A stretch of DNA of 64,000 nt, from NCBI GenBank assembly GCA_963840075.1, contig CAWIXS010000008.1, positions 51,721 to 115,720 on the forward strand, written 5' to 3'. Positions within the stretch are counted from its first letter, which is position 1. Each line of letters opens with the position of its first letter. The position numbers were made by a program, and so were the translations under genes. The notes beneath the pieces were generated by a model that was given only the letters and a program-made list of their open reading frames with translations, was not told the DNA's origin and did not search any database. Source of the DNA: AWTP1-13 sp963840075 (GTDB taxonomy: Bacteria; Pseudomonadota; Alphaproteobacteria; Rhizobiales; Hyphomicrobiaceae). Below are positions 35,947-45,123 of the stretch, piece by piece.

Positions 35947-36066
35947 ATGGACAGCAAGGCTGCGATGGAGCTGATCAACTATTTCTTCACCGGCAGCAGC
36001 TGGGTCTGGGTATCGATCGCCGTGATCGGCGGGCTGGCCGTCGCGGTCCGCGTGCTCGGATGGTGA
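35947..36066 (+). CDS. 39-residue membrane microprotein in the nuo operon
   Basis: MDSKAAMELINYFFTGSSW followed by one hydrophobic helix (VWVSIAVIGGLAVAVRVLGW) and a TGA stop. AGGGGAGAGG lies 5 bases before the ATG, as strong as for any nuo gene. It sits 14 bp after nuoJ and 13 bp before nuoK on the same strand. I know of no standard nuo gene at this position. It could be an accessory subunit, a leader peptide or chance, but the site and ribosome binding site favour a real gene. Confidence 0.6.
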   Translation: MDSKAAMELINYFFTGSSWVWVSIAVIGGLAVAVRVLGW

Positions 36067-36079
36067 GGACGGGCAGCGC

Positions 36080-36388
36080 ATGACGATCGGACTTGAACAT
36101 TATCTCACCGTCGCGGCCATCCTGCTCACGCTCGGCATCTTCGGCATCTTCCTCAACCGCAAGAACGTCATCGTCATCTTGATGTCGATCGAGCTGATGC
36201 TGCTCGCGGTCAACATCAACCTCGTGGCCTTCTCGGCCTACATGGGCGACCTCGTCGGCCAGGTCTTCGCTCTGTTCGTCCTGACCGTTGCGGCGAGCGA
36301 AGCGGCGATAGGACTGGCGATCGTCGTCACGTTCTTCCGCAATCGCGGCACCATCGCCGTCGAAGACGTCAGCGTGATGAAGGGCTGA
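36080..36388 (+). CDS. nuoK: NADH-quinone oxidoreductase subunit K
   Basis: 102 residues, three membrane helices, with the two conserved membrane glutamates in MSIELMLLAVNINLVAF (near 37) and AASEAAIGLAIVV (near 73). Part of the proton path in the membrane arm. Full length. Followed by an iterated inverted repeat before nuoL. Confidence 0.96.
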   Translation: MTIGLEHYLTVAAILLTLGIFGIFLNRKNVIVILMSIELMLLAVNINLVAFSAYMGDLVGQVFALFVLTVAASEAAIGLAIVVTFFRNRGTIAVEDVSVMKG

Positions 36389-36394
36389 TGAAAA

Positions 36395-36540
36395 GGGAAC
36401 GGGGAATGGGAAGTGGGGAGCGGGGAGTGGGCTCGCATGGCGCGCTCGCTCATCAGAACGATGCAGGAGAAGATGGAGGGGTGATGCGTTTCCTACCCGC
36501 ACCTCCCCACTCCCAACTCCCCACTCCCCACTCCCACTTC
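36395..36540. repeat. Iterated-word inverted repeat between nuoK and nuoL
   Basis: Left arm 36395-36431 repeats GGGGAATGGG/GTGGGGAGC. Right arm 36501-36540 repeats CCCCACTCCC. The arms are reverse complements and flank about 70 bp. Same architecture as 3785-3867 and 45363-45455. Confidence 0.7.
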
Positions 36541-36569
36541 GCCAGCGGGACGATGCAGGGTCACGTCCA

Positions 36570-38555
36570 ATGATCTATCAGGCAATCGTCTTCCTGCCGC
36601 TGGCCGGCGCGCTGATCGCCGGCTTTTTCGGGCGTGCCATCGGGGCGCGGCCCAGCGAGATCATCACGACGCTGTTCCTCGGCATCGCCGCGGTGCTCTC
36701 TTGGATCGCCTTGTGGCAGGTGGGGCTCGGCGGCGATACGGTGCGCGTCCCGGTGCTGCGCTGGGTCGCCTCGGGAGAGCTCGATGTCGCCTGGGCGCTC
36801 AGGGTCGACACGCTGACCGCCGTGATGCTGGTGGTGGTCAACACCGTATCCTTCCTCGTGCACCTCTACTCCATCGGCTACATGCACGAGGACGACAGCC
36901 GGCCGCGCTTCTTCGCCTACCTCTCGATGTTCACCTTCGCCATGCTGGCGCTGGTGACCAGCGACAACTTCCTGCAGCTGTTCTTCGGCTGGGAGGGCGT
37001 AGGGCTCGCCTCCTACCTGCTGATCGGCTTCTGGTACCTGAAGCCCGAGGCGAACGCTGCCGCCATCAAGGCGTTCATCGTCAACCGCGTCGGCGACTTC
37101 GGCTTCGCGCTCGGCGTCTTCGGCATCTTCGCGGTGTTCGGCTCGATCGGCTTCGACGCCGTGTTCCGCGCCGCGCCGAGCGTCGCTGGCAAGCCCATGG
37201 AGTTCCTGGGCTACCAGCTCGACACGCTGACCGTGCTGTGCCTCCTCCTGTTCCTCGGCGCCATGGGCAAGTCGGCGCAGTTCCTGCTCCACACCTGGCT
37301 GCCCGACGCCATGGAAGGCCCCACGCCGGTCTCGGCGCTGATCCACGCCGCGACCATGGTGACCGCCGGCGTCTTCATGGTGGCCAGGCTCTCGCCGCTG
37401 TTCGAGCTGGCCCCCGTCGCCCTGCAGGTCGTCACCCTGGTCGGCGCCGTCACCGCGTTCTTCGCCGCCACCGTCGGCCTGGTCCAGAACGATATCAAGC
37501 GCGTGATCGCCTACTCCACCTGCTCGCAGCTCGGCTACATGTTCGTGGCCTGCGGCGTGGGCGCCTACTCGGCGGGCATCTTCCACCTCTTCACCCACGC
37601 CTTCTTCAAGGCGCTGCTGTTCCTCGGCGCCGGCTCCGTGATCCACGCCATGCATCACGAGCAGGACATGCGCAAAATGGGCGGCCTCGCGTCCAAGCTG
37701 CCCATCACCTGGGCGGTGATGCTGATCGGCACGCTGGCGCTCACGGGGGTGGGCATCCCCTACGTCCTGGGCTTCGCCGGCTTCCATTCCAAGGATGCCA
37801 TCATCGAGGCCGCCTTCGCCGCGCACACGCCGCAGAACTACGCCTTCTGGCTCCTGGTCGTCGCCGCGTTCATGACGGCGTTCTACTCTTGGCGGCTGAT
37901 GTTCATGACCTTCCACCAGCCCACGCGCACCGACCACCACACCTACGATGACGCGCACGAGAGCCCGTGGGTGATGCTACTGCCGCTGCTGGTCCTCGCC
38001 GCGGGGTCGATCGCCGCCGGCTACGCGTTCCAGCACTTCTTCATCGGCGGGGGCTACGAGGACTTCTGGCGCACCTCGCTGGTCGAGGCCAAGAGCAACC
38101 ACATCCGCCACGACATGCACGAGATCCCGCGCTGGGTCGGCTGGGCGCCGTTCATCGCCATGGCGGCGGGCTTCGCCCTCTCCTACCTCTACTACATGCT
38201 GGTGCCGTCGCTGCCGGCCCTTACGGCTCGCATCTTCAAGCCGCTCTACCTGTTCTTCCTCAACAAGTGGTACTTCGACGAGCTCTACGACTGGCTGTTC
38301 GTCAAGCCGGCGTTCTGGATCGGGCGGCTGCTCTGGAAGGGCGGTGACGGCGCCATCATCGACGGCCTCGGCCCCGACAACGTGGCGGCGCGCGTGCTGT
38401 GGACCACCGGCCGCGTCGTCAAGCTGCAGACCGGCTACATCTACCACTACGCCTTCGCGATGCTGATCGGCGTGGCCGTGATCGTCACGGCGTTCATGTT
38501 CAACGACATCCGCACCCTCCTCTCGGCCCTCTACAGCCAATGGTTCCCACGATGA
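36570..38555 (+). CDS. nuoL: NADH-quinone oxidoreductase subunit L
   Basis: 661 residues. Antiporter-like subunit at the end of the membrane arm: about 16 helices plus the lateral amphipathic helix at the C-terminus. Conserved features: FGWEGVGLASYLLIGFWYLK (near 141), HTWLPDAMEGPTPVSALIHA (near 242) with AATMVTAGVFM, and the NDIKRVIAYSTCSQLGYMF stretch. Intact. It overlaps nuoM by ATGA. Confidence 0.96.
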   Translation: MIYQAIVFLPLAGALIAGFFGRAIGARPSEIITTLFLGIAAVLSWIALWQVGLGGDTVRVPVLRWVASGELDVAWALRVDTLTAVMLVVVNTVSFLVHLYSIGYMHEDDSRPRFFAYLSMFTFAMLALVTSDNFLQLFFGWEGVGLASYLLIGFWYLKPEANAAAIKAFIVNRVGDFGFALGVFGIFAVFGSIGFDAVFRAAPSVAGKPMEFLGYQLDTLTVLCLLLFLGAMGKSAQFLLHTWLPDAMEGPTPVSALIHAATMVTAGVFMVARLSPLFELAPVALQVVTLVGAVTAFFAATVGLVQNDIKRVIAYSTCSQLGYMFVACGVGAYSAGIFHLFTHAFFKALLFLGAGSVIHAMHHEQDMRKMGGLASKLPITWAVMLIGTLALTGVGIPYVLGFAGFHSKDAIIEAAFAAHTPQNYAFWLLVVAAFMTAFYSWRLMFMTFHQPTRTDHHTYDDAHESPWVMLLPLLVLAAGSIAAGYAFQHFFIGGGYEDFWRTSLVEAKSNHIRHDMHEIPRWVGWAPFIAMAAGFALSYLYYMLVPSLPALTARIFKPLYLFFLNKWYFDELYDWLFVKPAFWIGRLLWKGGDGAIIDGLGPDNVAARVLWTTGRVVKLQTGYIYHYAFAMLIGVAVIVTAFMFNDIRTLLSALYSQWFPR

Positions 38556-40057
38556 GCGGCTTCGGCGGATTCGGCGTGCTCTCCCTCGTCACCTTCTTCC
38601 CGCTGGTCGGCGCGCTGCTGATCGCGGCCCAGAACCGGGCGGCGAAGCGCAACGCGCGCTGGATCGCGCTCTACACCACGCTCTTCACCCTGGGCGTGGC
38701 GCTGTGGATCTGGGCCAACTTCGACAAGGGCAACGCGGCCTTCCAGCTCGTCGAGGAGATGAACTGGCTCGGCGGCTCCATCAAATACAAGATGGGCGTG
38801 GACGGCATCTCGGTGCTGTTCGTCGTGCTCACCGCGTTCCTGATGCCGCTGTGCATCATCGCCAGCTGGGAGTCGATCCAGGAGCGCATCAAGGAGTACC
38901 TGATCGCCTTCCTGGTGCTGGAGACGCTGATGATCGGCGTCTTCTGCGCGCTCGACCTCGTGCTGTTCTACCTGTTCTTCGAGGGCGGCCTGATCCCGAT
39001 GTTCCTCATCATCGGGGTGTGGGGCGGCGAGCGGCGCGTCTACGCCAGCTTCAAGTTCTTCCTCTACACCCTGCTCGGCTCGGTGCTGATGCTGCTGGCG
39101 CTGATGGCCATGTACTGGCACGCCGGCACCACCGACATCCCCACCCTGCTCACCCACCGCTTCCCCGCCGGCATGCAGTGGTGGCTGTGGCTCGCGTTCT
39201 TCGCCTCGTTCGCGGTGAAGCTGCCGATGTGGCCGGTGCACACCTGGCTGCCCGACGCCCACGTCGAGGCGCCCACCGCCGGCTCGGTGATCCTGGCAGC
39301 CGTCCTCCTGAAGATGGGCGGCTACGGCTTCCTGCGCTTCTCGCTGCCCATGTTCCCGCTGGCGAGCCAGGAGTTCGCGCCGTTCGTATTCGCGCTCTCC
39401 GTCGTCGCCATCATCTACACCTCGCTGGTGGCGCTGGCGCAGGAGGACGTGAAGAAGCTCATCGCCTACTCCAGCGTTGCCCACATGGGCTTCGTCACCA
39501 TGGGCATCTTCAGCTTCACCGTGCAGGGCGTGGACGGGGCGATCTTCCAGATGCTCTCGCACGGCCTCGTCTCCGCCGCCCTCTTCCTGTGCGTCGGCGT
39601 GGTCTACGACCGCATGCACACGCGCCGCATCGACGCCTACAGCGGCCTTGTCAACCGCATGCCGCTCTATGCCTTCGCCTTCATGCTGTTCACGCTCGCC
39701 AACGTCGGGCTGCCCGGCACCTCGGGCTTCGTCGGCGAGTTCCTGACGCTCGTCGGCGCGTTCAAGGCCAGCACCTGGGTGGCGTTCCTGGCGACCACCG
39801 GCGTGATCCTCTCCGCCGCCTACGCGCTCTATCTCTACCGGCGCATGATGTACGGGCCGCTCGATAAGCCGAGTCTGAGGGCCATCTCCGATCTCGGCTA
39901 CCGCGAGATCCTGGTGTTCACCCCGCTGGTGCTGCTGGTGGTGCTGTTCGGCTTCTATCCCTCGCCGCTGCTCGACGTGACCGCCGTCTCGGTGAAAAAC
40001 CTCGTCTCCAACTACGAAGCGGCGCTCCGGGCGGCTGCAGCAATGAACGTGCGCTGA
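38552..40057 (+). CDS. nuoM: NADH-quinone oxidoreductase subunit M
   Basis: 501 residues, 14 helices. The proton-pumping signature is visible as FFEGGLIPMFLIIGVWGGER (catalytic Glu near 144), HTWLPDAHVEAPTAGSVILA (near 230) and EDVKKLIAYSSVAHMGFVT. The ATG lies within the nuoL stop (ATGA). Intact. A REP-like repeat separates it from nuoN. Confidence 0.96.
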   Translation: MSGFGGFGVLSLVTFFPLVGALLIAAQNRAAKRNARWIALYTTLFTLGVALWIWANFDKGNAAFQLVEEMNWLGGSIKYKMGVDGISVLFVVLTAFLMPLCIIASWESIQERIKEYLIAFLVLETLMIGVFCALDLVLFYLFFEGGLIPMFLIIGVWGGERRVYASFKFFLYTLLGSVLMLLALMAMYWHAGTTDIPTLLTHRFPAGMQWWLWLAFFASFAVKLPMWPVHTWLPDAHVEAPTAGSVILAAVLLKMGGYGFLRFSLPMFPLASQEFAPFVFALSVVAIIYTSLVALAQEDVKKLIAYSSVAHMGFVTMGIFSFTVQGVDGAIFQMLSHGLVSAALFLCVGVVYDRMHTRRIDAYSGLVNRMPLYAFAFMLFTLANVGLPGTSGFVGEFLTLVGAFKASTWVAFLATTGVILSAAYALYLYRRMMYGPLDKPSLRAISDLGYREILVFTPLVLLVVLFGFYPSPLLDVTAVSVKNLVSNYEAALRAAAAMNVR

Positions 40058-40102
40058 TGCCAGGTATCGGAGGAGCGCCGACGGTGCGACGAGCTCGACC
40101 GG

Positions 40103-40245
40103 ACTCCCCTCCCCCTTGCGGGGAGGGGCTGGGGGTGGGGGTAACCACAAGCGCCGAGCCCTTGTCGTCCCCCCATCCGGCGCCCATGCCGGAGGCATGT
40201 CTTCGACATGACGCCACCCTCCCCGCAAGGGGGAGGGAAGACCTG
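40103..40245. repeat. REP-like palindromes between nuoM and nuoN
   Basis: GACTCCCCTCCCCCTTGCGG then GGGAGGGGCTGGGGGTGGG, and about 60 bp on the reverse unit CCACCCTCCCCGCAAGGGGG. The same core as 2415-2571 and 35110-35264. Arms are inverted relative to each other, so a large stem-loop is possible. Confidence 0.65.
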
Positions 40246-40321
40246 CGGCAGGCGCTGTCATCAACCCGGCGCAATCGCACGCGGCGCGAACCAACAGTTT
40301 CGGCGGCCAGGCGGTAGAACC

Positions 40322-41770
40322 ATGCAGCAACTCCAGGACTACTGGCCGCTCTATCCCGAGCTTCTCCTCATCGGCGCCGCGATCGCGCTGCTGATGCTCG
40401 GCGTGTTCCGGCCCGAGCGCGACGCCGAGGCCGAGGCGATCGGCTGGCTCGCCGTGCTCGCCCTCGGGGGGGCGGTGTGGCTCGTCCTGCAGCAGCCCCA
40501 GGGCACGCACCAGCTGTTCGACGGCGCCTTCGTGGTCGACAGCTTCGCCCGCTTCATGAAGGTGCTCACCCTCGTCTCGTCGGCGGCGGCGCTGATCCTG
40601 TCGTTCGACTACATGCGCCAGGTGAGGGCGCTGAAATTCGAGTACCCGGTGCTGGTGCTGCTGGCGACGGCGGGGATGCTGATGATGATCTCCGCCAACG
40701 ATCTCATCGCGCTCTACATCGGGCTGGAGCTGCAGAGCCTCGCGCTCTACGTCCTGGCGGCGATCCGGCGCGACGACGTGCGCTCCAGCGAGGCGGGCCT
40801 CAAGTACTTCGTGCTGGGCGCGCTGTCCTCCGGCATGCTGCTGTACGGCGCCTCCCTGATCTACGGGTTCACCGGCGCGACCAGCTTCCCCGCCATCGCC
40901 GCAGCGGCGCAGTCCGGCGCCGGGCAGAGCATCGGCCTCATCGTCGGGCTCGTGTTCCTGCTCGTGGGCCTCGCCTTCAAGGTCTCGGCCGTGCCGTTCC
41001 ACATGTGGACGCCCGACGTCTACGAAGGCGCGCCGACGCCCGTCACCGCCTTCTTCTCCGCAGCACCCAAAGTGGCGGCCATGGCGCTCCTGATGCGCGT
41101 GACGCTTGCGGGCTTCGCCGGTGCCAAGCCGCAGTGGCAGCAGGTGATCACCGCGCTCGCGATCGCCTCCATGGTGCTCGGCGCCTTCGCCGCCATCGGC
41201 CAGAGCAACATCAAGCGGCTCATGGCCTACTCGGCCATCGGCAACATCGGCTATGCCATGATCGGCCTCGCCGCGGGCTCGCCCGAAGGCGCCCAGGGCG
41301 TCGTCATCTACCTCGTCATCTATGCGGCGATGACGCTCGGCGCCTTCGCCTGCGTGCTCGCCATGCGGCGCTCGCACGGCATGACGGAGGACATCGACGA
41401 GCTGTCGGGCCTCGCACAGAACAACCTGGGCCTCGCCACCCTGCTCGCCATCCTGCTGTTCTCGCTCGCGGGCATCCCGCCGCTCGCCGGCTTCTTCGCC
41501 AAGTTCTACGTGTTCCTTGCGGCGGTGAAGGAAGGGCTCTGGCCGCTGGCCATCATCGGCGTCCTTGCCAGCGTGATCGGCGCCTACTACTACGTGCGCA
41601 TTGTCAAGGTCATGTTCTTCGACGCGCCCAGAGAAAGGTTCGCTACGGTCCAGCCCAAGGCGGGGCTGGTGATGGCGGTGACCGGCCTGTTCGTGCTCCT
41701 CTACGTGGCGTGGCCGGCGCCCCTGGTCGATGCGGCGGGAGCAGCGGTGAGGAGCCTGTTCCCGGTCTAA
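40322..41770 (+). CDS. nuoN: NADH-quinone oxidoreductase subunit N
   Basis: 482 residues, antiporter-like. Motifs: ALYIGLELQSLALYVLAAIR (near 130), FHMWTPDVYEGAPTPVTAFF (near 226), QSNIKRLMAYSAIGNIGYAM. The start at 40322 has AGGCGGT upstream; it begins with MQQLQDYWPLYPELLLIGAA, a normal NuoN start. Last nuo gene; birA follows 28 bp later, as usual in Hyphomicrobiales. Confidence 0.95.
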   Translation: MQQLQDYWPLYPELLLIGAAIALLMLGVFRPERDAEAEAIGWLAVLALGGAVWLVLQQPQGTHQLFDGAFVVDSFARFMKVLTLVSSAAALILSFDYMRQVRALKFEYPVLVLLATAGMLMMISANDLIALYIGLELQSLALYVLAAIRRDDVRSSEAGLKYFVLGALSSGMLLYGASLIYGFTGATSFPAIAAAAQSGAGQSIGLIVGLVFLLVGLAFKVSAVPFHMWTPDVYEGAPTPVTAFFSAAPKVAAMALLMRVTLAGFAGAKPQWQQVITALAIASMVLGAFAAIGQSNIKRLMAYSAIGNIGYAMIGLAAGSPEGAQGVVIYLVIYAAMTLGAFACVLAMRRSHGMTEDIDELSGLAQNNLGLATLLAILLFSLAGIPPLAGFFAKFYVFLAAVKEGLWPLAIIGVLASVIGAYYYVRIVKVMFFDAPRERFATVQPKAGLVMAVTGLFVLLYVAWPAPLVDAAGAAVRSLFPV

Positions 41771-41798
41771 CAACCCCTTCGGGAGACGGAAAGCGCGC

Positions 41799-42590
41799 GT
41801 GGCGCAGCCCTATCGCAGCCTCGTTCTGGACCAGGTTGGCTCGACCAACCGCGAGGCGCTTGCGCTGGCCGCGTGCGGCGAGACGGGGCCCCTGTGGGTC
41901 ATGGCGCGGCGCCAGACGGCGGGCCGCGGTCGCAGCAGCCGACAATGGGTGTCGGTGCCCGGCAACCTCCACGCCAGCCTGCTCACCGAGCTCGCCTGCT
42001 CGCCCGCGGCCGTGCCGCAGCTGGCGCTGCTGGCGGGCGTCGCCGCCTTCGACGCCATCCGCAAAGCCGCACACGGCGGGCCCGCCGGCCTGCGTCTCAA
42101 GTGGCCCAACGACGCGCTGATCGGCGACGCCAAGTGCGCGGGCATCCTGGCCGAGACCCTGGCCGGCAAGCACTCGGTAACCACCGTCATCGGCTTCGGC
42201 ATCAACCTGGCCTGGCACCCGGACGATCTCGGCCGCGCTGCCACGCATCTCGACGAGCATGGACCTACGGTCGCTCCCGAGGTGATGCTGGGCCACCTCG
42301 CGGAAGCTGTGCAGCATTGGCTCGCGGCGTGGCATTGCGGGGCGGATTTTGCCACCATACGGTGCGCGTGGCTCGAGCGCGCCGGCCCGGCCGGAGAGCC
42401 GTGCAGCGTCGATACCGGCTCGGAGCGCATTGCCGGCACGTTCGTCGATCTCGACCCTCAGGGTGGGCTCGTGATGCGCGACAGTCAGGGGCGGCATCGC
42501 ACGGTGACCTTCGGCGACGTGGCACTCGGTGCCGCGGCCGGTGCCGCGGCGCTGGCGCCCCAGGACGCTCCCCGGGACGCGCGCCTATGA
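41799..42590 (+). CDS. birA: Biotin--[acetyl-CoA-carboxylase] ligase
   Basis: 263 residues from a GTG. Makes biotinyl-AMP and attaches biotin to carboxylase carrier domains. Visible: QTAGRGRSSRQWVSVPGNLH (near 38; the adenylate loop GRGRxxRxW), LKWPNDALIGDAKCAGILAE (near 99; catalytic KWPND). There is no N-terminal HTH, so it is a ligase only and not a repressor. The stop overlaps the next ATG (ATGA). Confidence 0.93.
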   Translation: MAQPYRSLVLDQVGSTNREALALAACGETGPLWVMARRQTAGRGRSSRQWVSVPGNLHASLLTELACSPAAVPQLALLAGVAAFDAIRKAAHGGPAGLRLKWPNDALIGDAKCAGILAETLAGKHSVTTVIGFGINLAWHPDDLGRAATHLDEHGPTVAPEVMLGHLAEAVQHWLAAWHCGADFATIRCAWLERAGPAGEPCSVDTGSERIAGTFVDLDPQGGLVMRDSQGRHRTVTFGDVALGAAAGAAALAPQDAPRDARL

Positions 42591-44299
42591 CCCAGCCGAC
42601 GACGCAAGAGCACCGGTCCCGCGCCGAGCGCCAGAACGAGCTGGTGTTCATGGCACTGGGAGGCATCGGCGAGATCGGCATGAACTGCTATCTCTACGGC
42701 CTCGGTCCGCCCGACGACAAACGCTGGCTCATGGTGGACCTCGGCATCACCTTCCCGGAGGGGGAGAACGATCCGGGCGTCGATGTCATCCTGCCCGACC
42801 TCAGATACATCGAGGCGGAGCGCAAGAGCCTCGCAGGGCTGGTGCTCACGCACGCGCACGAGGACCACCTGGGGGCCGTGATCGAGCTGTGGCCTCGGCT
42901 CAGGGTGCCGATCTTCGCGACGCCGTTCACGGCCGCTTTGCTCAGGAGCAAGGCTGCCGAGTTCGGCAAGCGCCTGGAGCTGCCGATCAACGAGGTGGCG
43001 CTCAACGGCCGCTTCGACGTGGGGCCGTTCGCCATCGAGCTCATCGAGATGGCGCATTCCATCCCAGAATCCAGCGCGCTGGTGCTGCGCACGCCGTTCG
43101 GCCCGGTGTTCCACACCGGCGACTGGAAGCTCGACCCGACGCCGGTGCTGGGCGCGCCGGTCGATGCGAGCCGGCTCGCCAGGCTCGGCGACGAGGGCGT
43201 CACCGCCATCATCTGCGATTCCACCAACGCCCTGCGCGACGGCCGCTCGCCCTCGGAGCGCGACGTGGCCCGGTCGCTGGCCGAGATCGTCGCGCAAGCG
43301 AAGCGGCGCGTCGCGGTCACCATCTTCGCCTCCAACGTCGCGCGTATCCGCGCGGTCGCCGACGCCGCCCGTCTCGCCGGGCGGCGGCTGGTGCTCGCCG
43401 GGCGCGCCATGCACCGCGTGATCGAGGTGGCGATGGCGACGGGCTACCTGCCGGCCGACCTGGAGTACGACGACCAGTCCCGCTTCTCCGACCTGCGCGC
43501 CAGCGAGGTGGTGCTGCTCTGCACCGGCAGCCAGGGCGAGCCGCGCGCCGCGCTCGCCCGCATCGCCGCCGACGAGCACCCCGACGTGGAGCTCGACAAG
43601 GGCGACCTCGTGATCTTCTCCTCGCGCAGCATTCCGGGCAACGAGCGCGCGATCGGCCAGATCCAGAACAGGCTCGTCGACCTCGGCTGCGAGATCATCA
43701 CGGATGCGGATCGGCTCGTGCACGTCACCGGACACCCGCGCCGCGACGAGCTCCGCGAGATGTACGCCTCGATCAGGCCGCGCATCGCCATCCCCATGCA
43801 CGGCGAGGCGCGGCACCTGAGCGAGCACGTCAAGCTCGCCCGCGCGGCCGGCGTCAAGGAGGTGCTCGGCGTGAGGAACGGCGCCATGGTGCGGCTGGCC
43901 CCCGGCCGCGCCGAGGTGATCGACCACGCGCCGGTCGGCCGCCTGTTCCGCGACGGCAGCCTGCTGGTGCCGGCCGAGGACGGTCCGGTGCGCGAGCGCC
44001 GGTCGCTCGCCTACGCCGGCATCGTCATCGTGGCGCTGCAGCGCTCCGGCCGCGGCAACGTCGCACCGGACGCCGAGGTGGTGCTGGACGGGGTTCCGGC
44101 CTGCGACGCCGGCGGCCGGCCCATGGCCGAGATCGTACGCCGCGCCATAGAGGGCACGCTTGCCTCGATCCCGCGCGACCGCCAAAAGGACGGCGAGATG
44201 GTGCGTGAGGCGGTCCGCCGCGCGGTGCGGGCGGCCGTGGACGACGCCTGGGGCAAGCGCCCCATCGTCAAGGTGCTGCTGCTGCACGCCCCGCGCTGA
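42587..44299 (+). CDS. rnj: Ribonuclease J
   Basis: 570 residues. Metallo-beta-lactamase/beta-CASP nuclease: metal motif VLTHAHEDHLGAVIEL (near 85), further ligands in MAHSIPESSALVLRT and HTGDWKLDPTP, beta-CASP motif C in VHVTGHPRRDEL and PMHGEARHL. In bacteria RNase J has both 5' exo- and endonuclease activity in mRNA decay and rRNA maturation. It is translationally coupled to birA. A REP-like unit at about 44304-44332 follows. Confidence 0.93.
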   Translation: MTQPTTQEHRSRAERQNELVFMALGGIGEIGMNCYLYGLGPPDDKRWLMVDLGITFPEGENDPGVDVILPDLRYIEAERKSLAGLVLTHAHEDHLGAVIELWPRLRVPIFATPFTAALLRSKAAEFGKRLELPINEVALNGRFDVGPFAIELIEMAHSIPESSALVLRTPFGPVFHTGDWKLDPTPVLGAPVDASRLARLGDEGVTAIICDSTNALRDGRSPSERDVARSLAEIVAQAKRRVAVTIFASNVARIRAVADAARLAGRRLVLAGRAMHRVIEVAMATGYLPADLEYDDQSRFSDLRASEVVLLCTGSQGEPRAALARIAADEHPDVELDKGDLVIFSSRSIPGNERAIGQIQNRLVDLGCEIITDADRLVHVTGHPRRDELREMYASIRPRIAIPMHGEARHLSEHVKLARAAGVKEVLGVRNGAMVRLAPGRAEVIDHAPVGRLFRDGSLLVPAEDGPVRERRSLAYAGIVIVALQRSGRGNVAPDAEVVLDGVPACDAGGRPMAEIVRRAIEGTLASIPRDRQKDGEMVREAVRRAVRAAVDDAWGKRPIVKVLLLHAPR

Positions 44300-44303
44300 T
44301 TCA

Positions 44304-44332
44304 TTCCCTCTTCCGCTTGCGGGGAGAGGGCG
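44304..44332. repeat. Single REP-like unit
   Basis: TTCCCTCTTCCGCTTGCGGG followed by GAGAGGGCG. It has the core of the family found at 2415-2571, between the RNase J and epimerase genes. Confidence 0.5.
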
Positions 44333-44388
44333 GCGACTCGGCTTCCGGGATGCCGGATGCCAGGAGAGCCCCGCCAGACGAGGTGCAG

Positions 44389-44793
44389 ATGATCGGTCGT
44401 CTCAATCATGTCGCCATCGCCGTCCCGGCTCTCACGGACGCCATGGCCGTCTACAGGAACGCGCTGGGTGCGCAGGTCTCCGAGCCGGTGCCGCAGCCGG
44501 AGCACGGCGTCACGGTGGTGTTCGTGACTCTCCCCAACACCAAGATCGAGCTGCTGGAGCCGCTCGGCGCAAATTCGCCCATCGCCGCGTTTCTCGAGCG
44601 CAATGCCAGCGGCGGCATCCATCACGTCTGCTACGAGGTGGAGGACATCCGCGCCGCGCGCGATCGATTGAAGGCCGCCGGCGCGCGCGTGCTGGGCGAC
44701 GGCGAGCCGAAGACCGGGGCGCACGGCAAGCCTGTGCTCTTCCTCCACCCCAAGGACTTCTGCGGCACCCTGATCGAGATCGAGCAGGCCTGA
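44389..44793 (+). CDS. mce: Methylmalonyl-CoA epimerase
   Basis: 134 residues of the vicinal-oxygen-chelate fold. Metal ligands are seen in RLNHVAIAVPAL (His), PNTKIELLEPLG (Glu) and GGIHHVCYEV (His), with the last in CGTLIEIEQA (Glu). It interconverts the two methylmalonyl-CoA epimers in propionate breakdown. GAGGTG precedes the ATG at 44389; an ATG at 44350 is in frame but the protein would be unusually long. DUF1467 gene follows after 6 bp. Confidence 0.9.
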   Translation: MIGRLNHVAIAVPALTDAMAVYRNALGAQVSEPVPQPEHGVTVVFVTLPNTKIELLEPLGANSPIAAFLERNASGGIHHVCYEVEDIRAARDRLKAAGARVLGDGEPKTGAHGKPVLFLHPKDFCGTLIEIEQA

Positions 44794-44799
44794 GCCGGC

Positions 44800-45060
44800 A
44801 TGCGCCTCTCGCTCGCCATCGCCATCTATGTCGTCCTGTGGTGGACCGTGCTGTTTGCCGTCCTGCCGATCGGCGTGCGCACGCAGGGCGAGGATGACAG
44901 CGTCGTCCCCGGCACGCCGGCAAGCGCTCCAACCGCGCCGCGCCTCCTGCGCGTCGTCCTCACCACCACCCTCGTCTCGGCGCTGATCTTTGCGGCCTTC
45001 TGGGCTGCCGTCAGGTATCGCCTGCTCGACCTGGAGGCCCTGATCGGCCGCAGCCCGTAG
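44800..45060 (+). CDS. DUF1467-family membrane protein
   Basis: 86 residues with two membrane helices. The family signature is clear: IAIYVVLWWTVLFAVLPIGV, then a TQGE...VPGTPASAPTAPRL loop. Function unknown, but it is found between mce and proS throughout the order, as here. Likely co-transcribed with mce. Confidence 0.9.
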   Translation: MRLSLAIAIYVVLWWTVLFAVLPIGVRTQGEDDSVVPGTPASAPTAPRLLRVVLTTTLVSALIFAAFWAAVRYRLLDLEALIGRSP

Positions 45061-45099
45061 GCCCGGACTGGAGCGCAGCGCTCGGGCCCAAAACGAAAT

Positions 45100-45123
45100 C
45101 GAGCAAGGCAGGCGCCTTGCTCG
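45100..45123. terminator. Hairpin after DUF1467
   Basis: CGAGCAAGGC pairs perfectly with GCCTTGCTCG around the loop AGGC, 40 bp past the stop, followed by a moderately T-rich stretch (CTTCTTGCTTATT). Likely the terminator of the birA-rnj-mce-DUF1467 group. Confidence 0.6.

Noticed and set aside
36395..36540. CRISPR array from the repeated words between nuoK and nuoL
   Set aside because: The words are 6-10 bases with no spacers, and the second half is the reverse complement of the first; no cas genes are near.
38531..41773. Very long open frame on the minus strand opposite nuoM and nuoN (over 1000 codons)
   Set aside because: It is a high-GC shadow of real genes, rich in His, Glu and Arg, with no domain; the plus strand encodes clear nuo subunits.
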